Positions 7,504 to 17,603 are shown, counted from the stretch's first letter. The stretch: 64,000 bases of DNA from an uncultured Bacteroidia bacterium (GCA_902800045.1 CADCCZ010000001.1:1221346-1285345), one strand, 5' to 3'. The notes: generated by a model from the letters alone, not told the origin. Translations and numbers: made by a program.

Positions 7504-7816
7504 TTTGAGGTTTAAAGTTCAAAGTTCAAGGATTTGAAGATTTGTAGCGGCGCAATGCTTTGCGTCGGGGTTCAAAGTTCAAAGTTCAAGGAAGCTTGCT
7601 TTACAACCGCTGGCTAACACTACCGTTTTTCGCCCCAAATACGCTGTGACGAAATTCACAAGTGAAAAATTTCGTCCCTAAATACGGAATTTCGTCCCTA
7701 AAAACGCATTTTTATCAAAAACAACTTGCGTACATCACACAAAAATTTCCGTTAGGAAATGACGCCGTAATTTTGCACCCTGAAAAATTGAAAACAGAAA
7801 AAACGAATTACTGATT
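7504..7816. repeat. Intergenic region with TTCAAAG words and palindrome copy 3
   Basis: This 313-bp gap holds two tracts of TTCAAAGTTCAAAGTTCAAGG words (about 7511-7533 and 7570-7592) that flank a copy of the dispersed palindrome (7544-7567), and a direct repeat of AATTTCGTCCCTAAA (about 7668-7705). No gene is supported. A TAATTTTG box at 7768-7775 probably serves the next gene. Confidence 0.6.
7544..7567. repeat. Dispersed 28-bp palindrome, copy 3
   Basis: GTAGCGGCGCAATGCTTTGC followed by GTCG; this copy keeps the left arm and most of the right arm. Confidence 0.65.
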
Positions 7817-8398
7817 ATGGCAAAAGTTAAAAACACTGTTGGCAAACGATGGGCAAAATTCTGCGGCTGGCTACTGCGAAAACTCGGTTGGAAAAGCATA
7901 GGCGGTCCTATGGAAGGCGACAAGGCTATCGTGCTGGGCGTCCCCCACACTTCTTTCTTCGACTTTCCCATCTGCTACCTATTTTATGCACAATACGGAC
8001 GGCTCGCCCATATCATGGTAAAAAAGGAACTGTTCTTCTGGCCACTGGGTCCAATTCTCCGCGCCTGCGGAGCCGTCCCCGTCGACCGTAGCAATGCCAC
8101 GGCAACCATCCGAAGCATAATATCGGCTATGAACGAAAACGAAATTTTCCACCTCGCCATTGCCCCCGAAGGAACACGTAAACCTGTAAAACGCTGGAAA
8201 ACAGGCTACCATCTCATAGCACGCGAAACCGGTGCTGCAGTATATGTAGGTTTCTACAACTGGGGCAAGAAGGAAATTAGCGTCGGTCGCAAATGGGAAC
8301 TTTCCGACAATCCCAACGACGACATCAAGAAAATACAGGAATATTATTCAACCCTCGACATCCAGGGAAAACACAAAGACAAATACATAACACATTGA
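7817..8398 (+). CDS. PlsC-type 1-acyl-glycerol-3-phosphate acyltransferase
   Basis: This 193-residue protein has both hallmarks of the PlsC/LPLAT family: H-x4-D at His44-Asp49 (PHTSFFDF) and APEGTR at residues 116-121. Such enzymes acylate lysophosphatidate or related lysolipids at the inner membrane. It is shorter than typical PlsC (about 240 residues) and lacks a clear N-terminal membrane helix, which resembles the compact clade seen in Bacteroidota. The acyl-activating enzyme gene starts 4 bp downstream, so acyl activation and transfer are probably coupled; the true acceptor is not known. Confidence 0.88.
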   Translation: MAKVKNTVGKRWAKFCGWLLRKLGWKSIGGPMEGDKAIVLGVPHTSFFDFPICYLFYAQYGRLAHIMVKKELFFWPLGPILRACGAVPVDRSNATATIRSIISAMNENEIFHLAIAPEGTRKPVKRWKTGYHLIARETGAAVYVGFYNWGKKEISVGRKWELSDNPNDDIKKIQEYYSTLDIQGKHKDKYITH

Positions 8399-8402
8399 AA
8401 AT

Positions 8403-10127
8403 ATGAGCAAGAAGATAAAAAATCCATACAAGGTACGCAACAAATACCGCGAAATATACTGCACAACGCTGTACAAGGTGTTCAAATACTCGACCACCCG
8501 CTATTGGAAACGCACAATGGCACAATACGTCGATGGTGAACAGAAATACACCTATAGCGAGTTTGCCGAAAAATGCAACATGCTGTCGACCAGAATGTCA
8601 CGCTTTGGAATCAGTGCTGGCGACAAGGTGGCAATCCTCTCGCAGAACATGCCCAACTGGACATTGGCATTCTTCACCGCCACAGCATTCGGACGAATAG
8701 CCATACCAATTCTGCCCGACAGCTCCGAAAACGAGGTGACAAACATACTCACTCACTCCGAAAGCAAGGTCATCTTCATATCGAAGCGGCTGATGCACAA
8801 GCTAAGCGACGGATGCAAGGAAAAGATGACGCTTGTGGTTGATATAGAGACGCTTGAGTTCATAAAATGCAAGAAGGAGGACTTTCAGTGCAACGGCTGG
8901 ACAAAAGAGCCACTCCCCGACGACCTCGCCACCATAATCTACACTTCGGGCACCACAGGCAAAGCCAAAGGCGTGATGCTCAGCCACCGCAACCTATGTC
9001 ACAACCTCGTGGCATCGTTCAAGGCTCAGCCGTGCCACAAAAAAGACCGTTTCCTGTCGATACTGCCAATGTCGCACGCCTACGAAATGTGCGTTTCGAG
9101 CCTATATTCGTTCTACGTGGGCGCTTGCTGCTACTACATACAAAAGCCCCCTACTCCGTCGATTCTGCTGCCGGCAATGAAAAAGGTAAGGCCGACAATA
9201 ATGCTCGCCGTGCCGCTTATTATCGAAAAGGTGTACCACAACAGCATTGTGCCCACAATCAACAAAAGCCGCGTGCTCAAGTGGATGCAGAAACGTACGC
9301 CTCGCCTGCTTCACCGACTTATCGGACACAAGCTGGTAAAGACTTTTGGCGGAAAACTGAGATTCTTCGGCATCGGAGGCAGCAAGATGGACACCAACGT
9401 AGAGGAATTCCTCAAGAAATGCAAGTTTCCCTACGCCGTTGGCTACGGACTTACCGAAACAGCTCCGCTTGTATGCAACGTATTGGTAAACAAAAAGAAA
9501 CGTGTCGGTTCAATAGGCATTGCGGCCTACAAGGTGGAGATACGTCTCGACAACCAGGACCCAAAGACTGGCGAAGGCGAAATAGTATGCCGTGGTGACA
9601 ACGTGATGCTCGGCTACTACAAGGACCCCGAGCGTACCATGCAAGTTCTCGACGAGAACGGCTGGTTCCGCACCAACGACATAGCCACAGTCGACAAGGA
9701 CGGCTACTATTACATACGCGGACGTCTCAACAACACCATTCTCGGTCCATCGGGCGAAAATATCTACCCCGAAGAAATCGAAATGGTAATCAACGATATG
9801 GATGGCGTCGACGAATCGCTGGTAATGGAGCGCGACGGCGAACTTGTGGCTCTGGTAAAGTTCGACGACAATGTACTTAACTGGAATCAGGCCTACGAGG
9901 ATCAGTTTTTCGAGAAGGTGGAGTCGATGAAAAAGTCGGTGATGGACTTTGTGAACCGTGCTGTTGGCAAGAATTCGAAGATCGGCAAGGTCGAAGCCAT
10001 GAAGGAACCGTTCGAAAAGACCGCCACTCAGAAGATTCGCCGCTTCAGGTACAAGAATGCCGAACAAAGCGAAAACGAGCCAGCGGATCAAACGAAACAA
10101 GAAGAACAAACGTCAACTAACATGTAA
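8403..10127 (+). CDS. AMP-forming acyl-CoA/acyl-ACP synthetase
   Basis: A 574-residue member of the ANL superfamily that activates a carboxylic acid, most likely a fatty acid, through an acyl-adenylate. The P-loop YTSGTTGKAKG lies at about residues 180-190, followed by YGLTETAP for adenine binding and GWFRTNDIATVDKDGYYYIRGR around the hinge. The C-terminal domain is long and ends in a Gln/Glu-rich tail. It follows the PlsC-type gene by 4 bp, so together they could activate exogenous fatty acids and place them on a lysolipid. Substrate chain length and CoA versus ACP preference cannot be read from the sequence. Confidence 0.9.
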   Translation: MSKKIKNPYKVRNKYREIYCTTLYKVFKYSTTRYWKRTMAQYVDGEQKYTYSEFAEKCNMLSTRMSRFGISAGDKVAILSQNMPNWTLAFFTATAFGRIAIPILPDSSENEVTNILTHSESKVIFISKRLMHKLSDGCKEKMTLVVDIETLEFIKCKKEDFQCNGWTKEPLPDDLATIIYTSGTTGKAKGVMLSHRNLCHNLVASFKAQPCHKKDRFLSILPMSHAYEMCVSSLYSFYVGACCYYIQKPPTPSILLPAMKKVRPTIMLAVPLIIEKVYHNSIVPTINKSRVLKWMQKRTPRLLHRLIGHKLVKTFGGKLRFFGIGGSKMDTNVEEFLKKCKFPYAVGYGLTETAPLVCNVLVNKKKRVGSIGIAAYKVEIRLDNQDPKTGEGEIVCRGDNVMLGYYKDPERTMQVLDENGWFRTNDIATVDKDGYYYIRGRLNNTILGPSGENIYPEEIEMVINDMDGVDESLVMERDGELVALVKFDDNVLNWNQAYEDQFFEKVESMKKSVMDFVNRAVGKNSKIGKVEAMKEPFEKTATQKIRRFRYKNAEQSENEPADQTKQEEQTSTNM

Positions 10128-10173
10128 TCTATGCCCTAAAACCTATAACGGAAACATAGCTCATATAAAGCGA

Positions 10174-10207
10174 CAAAGGCGGAAAATCGAATGATTTTCC
10201 GCCTTTG
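10174..10207. terminator. Bidirectional terminator between converging genes
   Basis: A perfect 15-bp stem (CAAAGGCGGAAAATC and complement) with a GAAT loop lies between the synthetase stop and the convergent lipoprotein stop, and probably serves both. Confidence 0.8.
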
Positions 10208-10227
10208 CTTATTGTAAACTAATATCT

Positions 10228-12468
10228 TTAGTAGCGATATACGCTTACATACTGAGCTTCGGTCTGTTTCGAAACTGTAGATATCGTATATGTCGGAGTT
10301 TGTCCGCTGTTATCGATTATTACAGCCTTAGCATTATCGGCATCGACCTCGTCAGAAGTCCAGAATGTGCCACTTTCCAGATACAGGTCAGAAACGCCTT
10401 CCTGAAGCAGTCGAGCAATAGCCTCCATTTCTGCAGCAGATGGCAGATACGAGCCTGAATTTTCGATACGGCATGCAGGTGCAGCGTATGTATCAACAAG
10501 TCCGTAACGTGCGATAATAGCCTCTGTATTGCTCAAACCAGATGTCATAGCGCCTGTACTTGGCACATCGGTAGTGATAACCAGTTCGCCAGTTTCACCC
10601 CAAACTGCTGTTGGAGGATCAGCCTGGTCAAATCGAGTTATCATCTCGAGGGTGAAATCGGAGCCACCATAGAATACAACACCACCGTAGCGGCCTTCAT
10701 CCCCTATATATAATGTGTTCTCCTGCTGAGCTTCGCCATATACCACCTCGTCGCCATACTTTGCATACAAGCGGTATACATATTGGTTACCTGCCGACAA
10801 ACCGTTCAGGGTTAGCGTAACATTACCCGATACCGACGAAGAGAAAGACTTTTTCAGGCTTACGCCGTCGTCGTATTCTGGAGTAGGAGGAAGTGTATCG
10901 CCAGTAGTAGAGTCGTCATATAAGACATACAGGAAACCATACTCGCTGCAAGTACGTCCATTGCTATTGACAGTACAAGGTATATCGAACGAATAAGTAG
11001 ATTTCGCAGATGGTGAGCTACATGACACTTCGGGTGCGCTCTGCAAAGTAAAGTTCATATTGCTGCCCTTGTACTCGTTGAGTTCTCCATTGTATTCGAC
11101 CTTAACGACTGCACAATAGTAGATAGTGCTACCTACGCCAAAGTTACTGTCGCTTAAAGTGGCTGTAAATGTATTCTGTCCAGGAAGAATTTCGGCGGAT
11201 ATAAATTCGTTCATGTTGTCTACAGAAGAACCATAGTAGAAACCTATTTCGCTGCTGTACTCGACATTTCCAGAGACAATCTCACCATACAGGACTGCCG
11301 ACACGTTACTAACGCCAGTAACAGTACTTCTGCCAGTATTAACGACGAACTCTCTCGAGCCTTCGGTTGCAAACGAACTTTCGACGCCCTTGCATGTCCT
11401 GCTATATCCATCGTAATAGTATGCGAAGAGGTAATACTTGTATTCGGTGTTCTGCTCGAGGTCGCTCATATTAACCATGAACTCATCACCGTCGAGTTCG
11501 CCATAGAACCATCTCTGCGAGTCGGCATCACCAGCCGATGCTGCGGGATAAGCAACAGCACCCACACTGCTAACCTTCGAAAGGTCGTAGCCTTCCTTCA
11601 TATAGATGCGAGCATGAAGGTTAACAAAATCGACACCTGCATTAAGTTCGGTAGTAACCAATGTCATTATCGAATCGACATGATTTCCAGTAGTGAAATT
11701 TACCGTACGGCTGTACAATTCGAGTTCGCGTGTCGAAGCAAAAGCCTTTATCGAGTACTCGGTCTCCATTGCCAAGTCGGAAACAAAGCCCTCGAAAGTT
11801 CCCTTCGAACCGCCCATCTCCTCTTCTGGACCATAATTCTCAATCGGGAAGAAATTCCATTCCTCTATCGAAACATTGAGGTCGGCAAATCTCTTTTCGA
11901 TGTAGTAGAAACCGCCCCAAACTTCCTCATATACGCCAGAATCGGGCTGTTCGTACTCGGCAAGGCTTGCGAAAGCGTGAACATAATCGCCGCCAACTTC
12001 CTTAAGCATAATGCCAAGACGTGTCTTTCCTGCATAAAGCATTACAGGAGGCACGTTGAGTTCTTCGCTATCATCAGTAAAGATAAGCCATTCGTTTTCT
12101 GCCTCAGGAATCATACCGCTTACAGATTCGCCATCTACAGTACCTTCAATCCTTATGCGGAAATTCATGTTTCTAATTATATATATCCTATCGCCATTAT
12201 TGTCGTTAGAATAAATGCCAGAACCTGTCGGGTCGGAGAATACACAATTGTAAACTATATCCTCACCGCTTTGGTAAATAATGGTGACAGTAGCATCAAA
12301 AGTTTCCCAAATACCTTTATTTTGGACTTTATTCTTATGCGAAAAGCCTTTAACAAGTTGCATATTTATCGTACCAACCTGGTTGAACTCGATTGGATCC
12401 TTGCGGCAGCCGACCAATGCCAACGCCACGAGTGCAACTACTGATAATATCGACAAAAACCTTTTCAT
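10228..12468 (-). CDS. Large surface lipoprotein with fibronectin-like repeats
   Basis: A 746-residue lipoprotein: the signal MKRFLSILSVVALVALALVGC gives a lipobox Cys21. The rest is beta-rich, with repeated segments that resemble fibronectin type III strands, each ending in phrases such as NTEYKYYLFAYY, GSTIYYCAVV and GNQYVYRLYAKYG. The last ~130 residues resemble the C-terminal module found on many Bacteroidota surface lipoproteins. Its gene starts 6 bp after the stop of the outer-membrane protein gene, so the pair is co-transcribed. No enzymatic motif is seen; a surface binding or scaffolding role is an inference. Confidence 0.75.
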   Translation of the reverse strand: MKRFLSILSVVALVALALVGCRKDPIEFNQVGTINMQLVKGFSHKNKVQNKGIWETFDATVTIIYQSGEDIVYNCVFSDPTGSGIYSNDNNGDRIYIIRNMNFRIRIEGTVDGESVSGMIPEAENEWLIFTDDSEELNVPPVMLYAGKTRLGIMLKEVGGDYVHAFASLAEYEQPDSGVYEEVWGGFYYIEKRFADLNVSIEEWNFFPIENYGPEEEMGGSKGTFEGFVSDLAMETEYSIKAFASTRELELYSRTVNFTTGNHVDSIMTLVTTELNAGVDFVNLHARIYMKEGYDLSKVSSVGAVAYPAASAGDADSQRWFYGELDGDEFMVNMSDLEQNTEYKYYLFAYYYDGYSRTCKGVESSFATEGSREFVVNTGRSTVTGVSNVSAVLYGEIVSGNVEYSSEIGFYYGSSVDNMNEFISAEILPGQNTFTATLSDSNFGVGSTIYYCAVVKVEYNGELNEYKGSNMNFTLQSAPEVSCSSPSAKSTYSFDIPCTVNSNGRTCSEYGFLYVLYDDSTTGDTLPPTPEYDDGVSLKKSFSSSVSGNVTLTLNGLSAGNQYVYRLYAKYGDEVVYGEAQQENTLYIGDEGRYGGVVFYGGSDFTLEMITRFDQADPPTAVWGETGELVITTDVPSTGAMTSGLSNTEAIIARYGLVDTYAAPACRIENSGSYLPSAAEMEAIARLLQEGVSDLYLESGTFWTSDEVDADNAKAVIIDNSGQTPTYTISTVSKQTEAQYVSVYRY

Positions 12469-12474
12469 ATTACA

Positions 12475-13518
12475 TTAAAATATTTTCTTGGACAATCTAA
12501 TATAAAAATTGAATTTCTGGCTATCCTTAATGTTCTGGTTTTGAGTATAAACATATACAGGCTGAGCAACCACGCACATAAGGTCGATGCCCCAATACGA
12601 GAACGCAATTGCACCTCTGACTTCGATTGAAGTATATGCCTGGTTTGCCTTTTCGGTCGGGAATTCATACACATCGTCGTTCCACGAGAACGTGTGCTTG
12701 TGGTACAAAGTACCAGCCGAACTGTTCAGAACAGCGAAACCAGCATGCAACGACAACCAGCTCAATGCCGGATAGTCGAACGAAGTATTGCACGAAAGCA
12801 AGTTTCCGTTCGAAGTCACATAATTTACCATTTCGTTACCCGAACGCAATACTGTATCTTCGTCGTAGTAAGGAACAGCAAGCTTGATATCGCGCTTGCA
12901 CTTACCGCTCAAACGATACGAAATATTGTTGTAAATACGGAAATGCGTATGTCTGTACTGGAAGGTATTCGAGAATATGAAATCGAAACTACCTGTACCC
13001 ATCGGCACTATATAACCTTTCGACATACGATTCTGGTTTCCTGTCGGGAAAGAGGAAGTAAACGACACCGACTCGAAAATGGTCTGGCGTTGCAACTTAT
13101 ACGACAAGGTTGCGCTAATGTCACCTAAGCCGCCGTATGCCGAAACATATCCGTGCGAATATTTTGCCTTCCTCTGAATGTAGAAAGGAATAGCCACCGA
13201 AAGAGAAAAGCCTTTGTAACCTACTGACAACGGCACGTTCAAATACTTGCTCAACGGGCTGAAACCAACTTCTGCCGAAATTCCGAACTGTACATTTCCT
13301 TCGTCAGGCTTAAAGTTATTCTCGGTTTCGGAATTACCCGGAACATTTATACCACCATTAACAAGAGGGTCTTCAAGAAATCCTTCCGGATTATCCTGCA
13401 AAGTCTCAACGTTCTCTGGATAAACTGTTATATTCAGCTCTTGCGCATAAACACAACACATTGATACCAAAAAACTTAATACCAACATCAGAGAAAATCT
13501 TCTTACAAAATTACTCAT
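12475..13518 (-). CDS. Predicted outer-membrane beta-barrel protein
   Basis: The 347-residue product has a Sec signal peptide (LMLVLSFLVSMCCVYAQ) and then alternating amphipathic strands with many aromatic residues, ending in FNFYIRLSKKIF, typical of an outer-membrane barrel whose last residue is aromatic. I start at the ATG at 13518; the frame is open further upstream but through AT-rich promoter sequence. A TATTTTTG box (13543-13550) lies 24 bp upstream. It is first in an operon with the fibronectin-like lipoprotein, so the two may form one surface complex. I do not recognise a named family. Confidence 0.7.
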   Translation of the reverse strand: MSNFVRRFSLMLVLSFLVSMCCVYAQELNITVYPENVETLQDNPEGFLEDPLVNGGINVPGNSETENNFKPDEGNVQFGISAEVGFSPLSKYLNVPLSVGYKGFSLSVAIPFYIQRKAKYSHGYVSAYGGLGDISATLSYKLQRQTIFESVSFTSSFPTGNQNRMSKGYIVPMGTGSFDFIFSNTFQYRHTHFRIYNNISYRLSGKCKRDIKLAVPYYDEDTVLRSGNEMVNYVTSNGNLLSCNTSFDYPALSWLSLHAGFAVLNSSAGTLYHKHTFSWNDDVYEFPTEKANQAYTSIEVRGAIAFSYWGIDLMCVVAQPVYVYTQNQNIKDSQKFNFYIRLSKKIF

Positions 13519-13542
13519 ATTTAACCTATTTACATAATTACG

Positions 13543-13550
13543 CAAAAATA
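13543..13550 (-). promoter_or_regulatory. TAnnTTTG box for the barrel/lipoprotein operon
   Basis: TATTTTTG on the minus strand, 24 bp before the ATG at 13518. No matching -33 element is evident. Confidence 0.4.
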
Positions 13551-13715
13551 GATATTTTTTTTTGATTAACACATTTTTAATAAAAAAAAAGTTTTGCAAA
13601 TATAGGTTTCTATGTTTCAATATGTTTGATGTATATAAATAGTTGGAGAACAACGTATTGTCCTCCAACTATTTATTTTTGACGTAGTCGTTGCGTGCAA
13701 CGGTTATACGGATTG

Positions 13716-14192
13716 TCAATTACATTTCAACATAGTTATCGCCTGCGCGCTTATGCCCTCTTCTCTGCCTTCGAAGCCGAGGCCTTCGGTAGTTGTCGCC
13801 TTCACAGAGATTTGCGACTCGTCGATTTCGAGAACCGCGGCAAGCGTTTTCTGCATTTCGGGAATAAAATCCTTTACCTTGGGCTTTTGTAGCGAGATTA
13901 CCGAATCGATATTGCAGATTTCGTAACCTTTCTCTTTCACGAGCCGATATGTTTCTTTCAAAAGCTTCTTACTGTCGATGCCTTTGTATTTAGGGTCGCT
14001 GTCGGGAAAATGATAGCCTATGTCGCGCAAATTTGCCGCACCTAGCAGTGCATCGCAAATGGCATGTATTAGCACATCGCCGTCGGAATGCGCCACACAG
14101 CCCCTATTATAAGGAATTTGGATTCCTCCTAAGAAGAAATCCAAACCATCCTTTAATTTATGTACGTCGTAACCTATTCCTATCCTGTACAT
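13716..14192 (-). CDS. ispF: 2-C-methyl-D-erythritol 2,4-cyclodiphosphate synthase
   Basis: A 158-residue enzyme of the non-mevalonate isoprenoid pathway that cyclises CDP-ME 2-phosphate and releases CMP. The metal-binding N-terminal motif GIGYDVH, the HSDGDVLIHAICDALLGA block and the C-terminal KATTTEGLGFEGR are all present, and length is normal. It overlaps the porV stop by one base (TAATG), so it depends on the porV transcript. This placement of ispF after porV is shared by other Bacteroidota to my knowledge. Confidence 0.96.
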   Translation of the reverse strand: MYRIGIGYDVHKLKDGLDFFLGGIQIPYNRGCVAHSDGDVLIHAICDALLGAANLRDIGYHFPDSDPKYKGIDSKKLLKETYRLVKEKGYEICNIDSVISLQKPKVKDFIPEMQKTLAAVLEIDESQISVKATTTEGLGFEGREEGISAQAITMLKCN

Positions 14193-15490
14193 TATGCTTT
14201 TTTTGCTTCTTTTTCGGCCCTACGTGCATCACGCTGTTCCTTAGCGGCGCCACCAAAGTCGAATGTAAGTGTGAACCTAAGAGTATTCTGCAATGGATTT
14301 GCCTGTGTTACAGGAATCAAGTATGCAAAATCGAGTCCGAAAACATTGAGACGCAAACCTGCACCTACTGTGACGAACTTACGGTTACCCTTATATGCAT
14401 GCTCGTGGAAATAACCAACTCTAGCAGCGAACTGCTTCGAATAGCAGTATTCGAGACCAACCGAGAAAGTTATTTCGGCCAATTCTTCGCGGAAACGCGA
14501 AGGTTTGCCGTTGTGTACAAATGGAGTAGCATCACCAGGAGCATCCCACCACGAGGTGAACAACGCTGCAGGAACCGAAATATTAGGATCCTTGCCGTAC
14601 TTTACAACTGGGTCGCTACCTGCCTTTACAGTATCGCCACTAGGCAATATTTCGCCCGGCTGATAGTAAGTTGGTGACGACGGAACAAGCAACTTGTTGA
14701 AGTCGGCTGTAATGAGCAGGTCGTTGTGCTCGTCGAAGCTAAGCATGTAGCCCACACCTGTGCGGAAATTCGTTGGAATGAAATCGCGCTTTTCGTTCGA
14801 AGTATACGAAATCTTGGAACCGATGTTCGAAATGTTCAAACCCCACATAACCGAAGAGTTCATATTTCCTGTCATAATGTCATCGTTCTTGTAGTAGAAC
14901 GAAACATCAGCAGCTACCGAAGTACCAGCCTTTGACTGAACGCCATTTCCAACATCCTGTCCACCAGTAAGATTACTATAAATGAATCTCATTGCTACAG
15001 AACCAGAGAAGTTCTTTGCAAGCAAACGAGCATACGACAAGTCCAACGAGAATTCACGCGGACGGAAATTCATTATAAGTTCATTGTTAGGACCTCTGAA
15101 TGTCATGCTACCAAGGTCGAAATACAACAACGATGCGCCAATTGCATTCTGTGCATTAAACTTATAGTAACCCGACAAATAAGCGAGGTTCATATCCGAC
15201 ACCAAAGCACGAAGCCAAGGAGTGTACGACATTGATACACCGAAATCGGTATCGATAAACACATACTTCGACGGATTCCAATGCTGCGAATTGCCGTCGG
15301 GAGTTGTTGCTACACCTGCATCACCAAGACCGCCAGCCCTTGTGTCGGGGGCAATTGTCAAAAACGAAACTGCTGTAGAAATTGTGTTCGGAGCATCACG
15401 ACCAATAACATCTTCGCCTGGTGTTATCTGTGAATATCCACTTATACCTGCAAATAGTATTGCAATTAGAAACGAAATTCTTTTTGTCAT
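14192..15490 (-). CDS. porV: Type IX secretion outer-membrane protein PorV
   Basis: A 432-residue FadL-like barrel of the T9SS, which carries cargo from the translocon to the attachment machinery at the cell surface. After a signal peptide (ILFAGISGYSQ), the sequence shows the PorV N-terminal signature with RAGGLGDAGVATTPD and NSQHWNPSKYVF, and it continues as beta strands to GLDFAYLIPV near the end. I start at ATG 15490; codons upstream to 15511 are less likely. A TAATTTTG box (15509-15516) lies 18 bp upstream. Several T9SS cargo genes are in the same window. It overlaps ispF by one base. Confidence 0.9.
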   Translation of the reverse strand: MTKRISFLIAILFAGISGYSQITPGEDVIGRDAPNTISTAVSFLTIAPDTRAGGLGDAGVATTPDGNSQHWNPSKYVFIDTDFGVSMSYTPWLRALVSDMNLAYLSGYYKFNAQNAIGASLLYFDLGSMTFRGPNNELIMNFRPREFSLDLSYARLLAKNFSGSVAMRFIYSNLTGGQDVGNGVQSKAGTSVAADVSFYYKNDDIMTGNMNSSVMWGLNISNIGSKISYTSNEKRDFIPTNFRTGVGYMLSFDEHNDLLITADFNKLLVPSSPTYYQPGEILPSGDTVKAGSDPVVKYGKDPNISVPAALFTSWWDAPGDATPFVHNGKPSRFREELAEITFSVGLEYCYSKQFAARVGYFHEHAYKGNRKFVTVGAGLRLNVFGLDFAYLIPVTQANPLQNTLRFTLTFDFGGAAKEQRDARRAEKEAKKA

Positions 15491-15508
15491 GTTTAAAAAT
15501 TTTGGCTG

Positions 15509-15516
15509 CAAAATTA
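15509..15516 (-). promoter_or_regulatory. TAnnTTTG box for porV-ispF
   Basis: TAATTTTG on the minus strand, 18 bp before the porV ATG. Confidence 0.5.
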
Positions 15517-15525
15517 CATAAAATT

Positions 15526-15580
15526 AAAACTCTCATAAAACGCAACAACGTTTTTTTTATTGCATCGCTATGAGAGTTTT
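15526..15580 (-). terminator. Stem-loop after dnaJ
   Basis: AAAACTCTCATA (15526-15537) pairs with TATGAGAGTTTT (15569-15580) around a 31-nt loop, between the dnaJ stop and the porV promoter. Confidence 0.55.
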
Positions 15581-15629
15581 AGTTAATTTTAATACAAATC
15601 AACATTTATATTATATCAACGAATGTATA

Positions 15630-16802
15630 TTAACAACGAAACATATTCTTCAATTTGCTAAAAAACGACTCGTTTCGTTTGCTTTGCGGGTTGAAAGACT
15701 CCGATTCGCGCATCTGTTCAAGCAATTTTTTGTCTTCTTTCGACACATCATTCGGTATGAAAACATTAATTCTTACCAACAAATCGCCGTGTCCATAGCC
15801 ATTTATGTCGGGCAAACCCTTGCCTTTGAGTCGCAGAATCTTGCCCGACTGAGTACCAGGCTCTACCTTAATCTTCACCTTGTTGCCAATGGTCGGTATT
15901 TCGGCACTGCATCCCAAAATTGCATCTGGTATACCTATATATAAATTATAGATAAGGTCGATTCCATCGCGTTTGAGTTCGGGATGCTCTACTTCCTGGA
16001 TTGCAATCAGCAAGTCGCCGTTTATGCCACCATGACGAGCCGCATTTCCCTTGCCGTCCATTGAGAGTTGCATACCTTCGTAAACGCCAGCGGGGATTTT
16101 CAGTTCGATTGTTTCCTCGCCCGAAACTATTCCCTCGCCGTAGCACGAAGTACATTTTTCCTTGATGACCTTGCCCGAACCACCGCAGGTAGAACAGGTA
16201 GAACTTGTCTGCATCTGACCGAGCATAGTATGCATAACACGCGTCTGCACACCACGACCGTTGCAGGTCGGACAAGTTGTGCTCGAGTTACCATCCTTCT
16301 CGCCAGTACCGTGGCATGCCGAACAAGGCACATATTTCTTAACCTTGATTTTCTTGGTTGTGCCGTTTGCAATCTCCTCGAGTGTCAACTTCACGGTAAC
16401 GCGCAAGTTGGTGCCACGATTTACAGCACGTCTACCTCCGCCACGACCGCCATCGCCACCAAAGAAACTGCTGAATCCTCCACCACCGAAGTTAAATCCG
16501 CGTCCGAAAACGCTATTTAGCACATCGTTGAGGTCGAAATCGGCGAAACCGCCACCGAAACCGCCACCAGCGCCGCCATTCATGCCTGCGAATCCGAACT
16601 GGTCGTAACGCGACTTTTTGTCAGGGTCGCTGAGCACCGAATAAGCCTCGGCAGCCTCCTTGAATTTCTCCTCGGCGTCCTTGTCGCCAGGATTGCGGTC
16701 GGGATGGTACTTCAACGCAAGCTTACGGTAAGCCTTCTTTATATCTTCTGCTGTCGCATTCTTATCGACACCAAGCACTTCGTAATAATCTCTCTTTTCC
16801 AT
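15630..16802 (-). CDS. dnaJ: Chaperone DnaJ (type I)
   Basis: A 390-residue Hsp40 that delivers substrates to DnaK and stimulates its ATPase. The J domain has HPD in [10 protein letters not shown], followed by a Gly/Phe-rich stretch (about residues 75-120), then four zinc-binding CxxCxGxG-type repeats ([32 protein letters not shown]) and the C-terminal substrate domain. I start at ATG 16802; a TTG two codons upstream is an artefact. It lies 12 bp after grpE. No dnaK is in the window. Confidence 0.97.
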   Translation of the reverse strand: MEKRDYYEVLGVDKNATAEDIKKAYRKLALKYHPDRNPGDKDAEEKFKEAAEAYSVLSDPDKKSRYDQFGFAGMNGGAGGGFGGGFADFDLNDVLNSVFGRGFNFGGGGFSSFFGGDGGRGGGRRAVNRGTNLRVTVKLTLEEIANGTTKKIKVKKYVPCSACHGTGEKDGNSSTTCPTCNGRGVQTRVMHTMLGQMQTSSTCSTCGGSGKVIKEKCTSCYGEGIVSGEETIELKIPAGVYEGMQLSMDGKGNAARHGGINGDLLIAIQEVEHPELKRDGIDLIYNLYIGIPDAILGCSAEIPTIGNKVKIKVEPGTQSGKILRLKGKGLPDINGYGHGDLLVRINVFIPNDVSKEDKKLLEQMRESESFNPQSKRNESFFSKLKNMFRC

Positions 16803-16814
16803 TGTCAAAACCTC

Positions 16815-17459
16815 CTACTGACCAACGACAACCTTCGAATAGCGAACAACCTTGTCGTTAATCTTGTAGCCTTTCTGAATCACATCAATAACTTTTCCCT
16901 TCTTCGACTCGTCCTCAACGGGGAACTGCGTAACTGCTTCATGGAAGTCGGTATTGAAATCCTCGCCCATAGCCTGAATTTCGGTCAAGTCCTGCGACCT
17001 GAGATATTCCATAAACTTCTGGTATATAAGCTTTACGCCTTCCTTGGTTGCTTCCATGTCGGCAGTCTCAAGATGTTCCATTGCACGGTCGATGTCATCG
17101 ATTACCGGCAAAAAGTCATGCAACATCGAAGCCTTCACATTCTCGCGGATTTCTAATTTTTCCTTGGCAGTACGCTTCTTGAAATTGCTAAATTCTGCCA
17201 CCTGACGCATATACTTGTCCTGAAGTTCCTCGAGCTTGCGGTTCGACTCTGCCAATTCGTCCTTCAATTTTCTGTCAGAAAATCCGAAACGTGACTTTTT
17301 CTTCTTGCCATGTTCTGGTTCTGCCTCTGCCTTCTTTTCCTGCTCAACAGATTCCTCTGTCTTTACCTCGGCAGATTCTTCTACTTCAACATCCTTATTT
17401 TCAACATTTTCTGTTGCTTCTTCCATTTTCTTTTCTTCCTGTATGTTATCGTTTTCCAT
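16815..17459 (-). CDS. grpE: Nucleotide exchange factor GrpE
   Basis: A 214-residue GrpE with a long Glu/Lys-rich N-terminal arm (about residues 1-75), a coiled coil containing YMRQVAEFSNFKKRTAKE, and a C-terminal beta domain ending in RYSKVVVGQ. It releases ADP from DnaK. The acidic N-terminal extension is longer than in Escherichia coli but common in Bacteroidota. It is first in the grpE-dnaJ operon. I looked for a CIRCE operator upstream and did not find one. Confidence 0.95.
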   Translation of the reverse strand: MENDNIQEEKKMEEATENVENKDVEVEESAEVKTEESVEQEKKAEAEPEHGKKKKSRFGFSDRKLKDELAESNRKLEELQDKYMRQVAEFSNFKKRTAKEKLEIRENVKASMLHDFLPVIDDIDRAMEHLETADMEATKEGVKLIYQKFMEYLRSQDLTEIQAMGEDFNTDFHEAVTQFPVEDESKKGKVIDVIQKGYKINDKVVRYSKVVVGQ

Positions 17460-17529
17460 ATCAAATTAAATAAATGACACCTCACCCTTTCAAAAATTCT
17501 GCCACACGAGAAAACATGACAAAATTGCA

Positions 17530-17603
17530 GTAGTGAAAGGCTAAAAGGCTGAAAGACCGCAAGCCTGCGAGACTGTTAGCCTGCAAGCCTGTTAGCCTTT
17601 TCG
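17530..17603. repeat. Word repeats of AAAGGCT / GCCTGTTAGCC type
   Basis: Between the amidase stop and grpE start lies a tract of short words: AAAGGCTAAAAGGCTGAAAG followed by GCCTGCAAGCCTGTTAGCCT. The two halves are partly complementary and could fold. The same word family recurs at about 56991-57048. Confidence 0.55.
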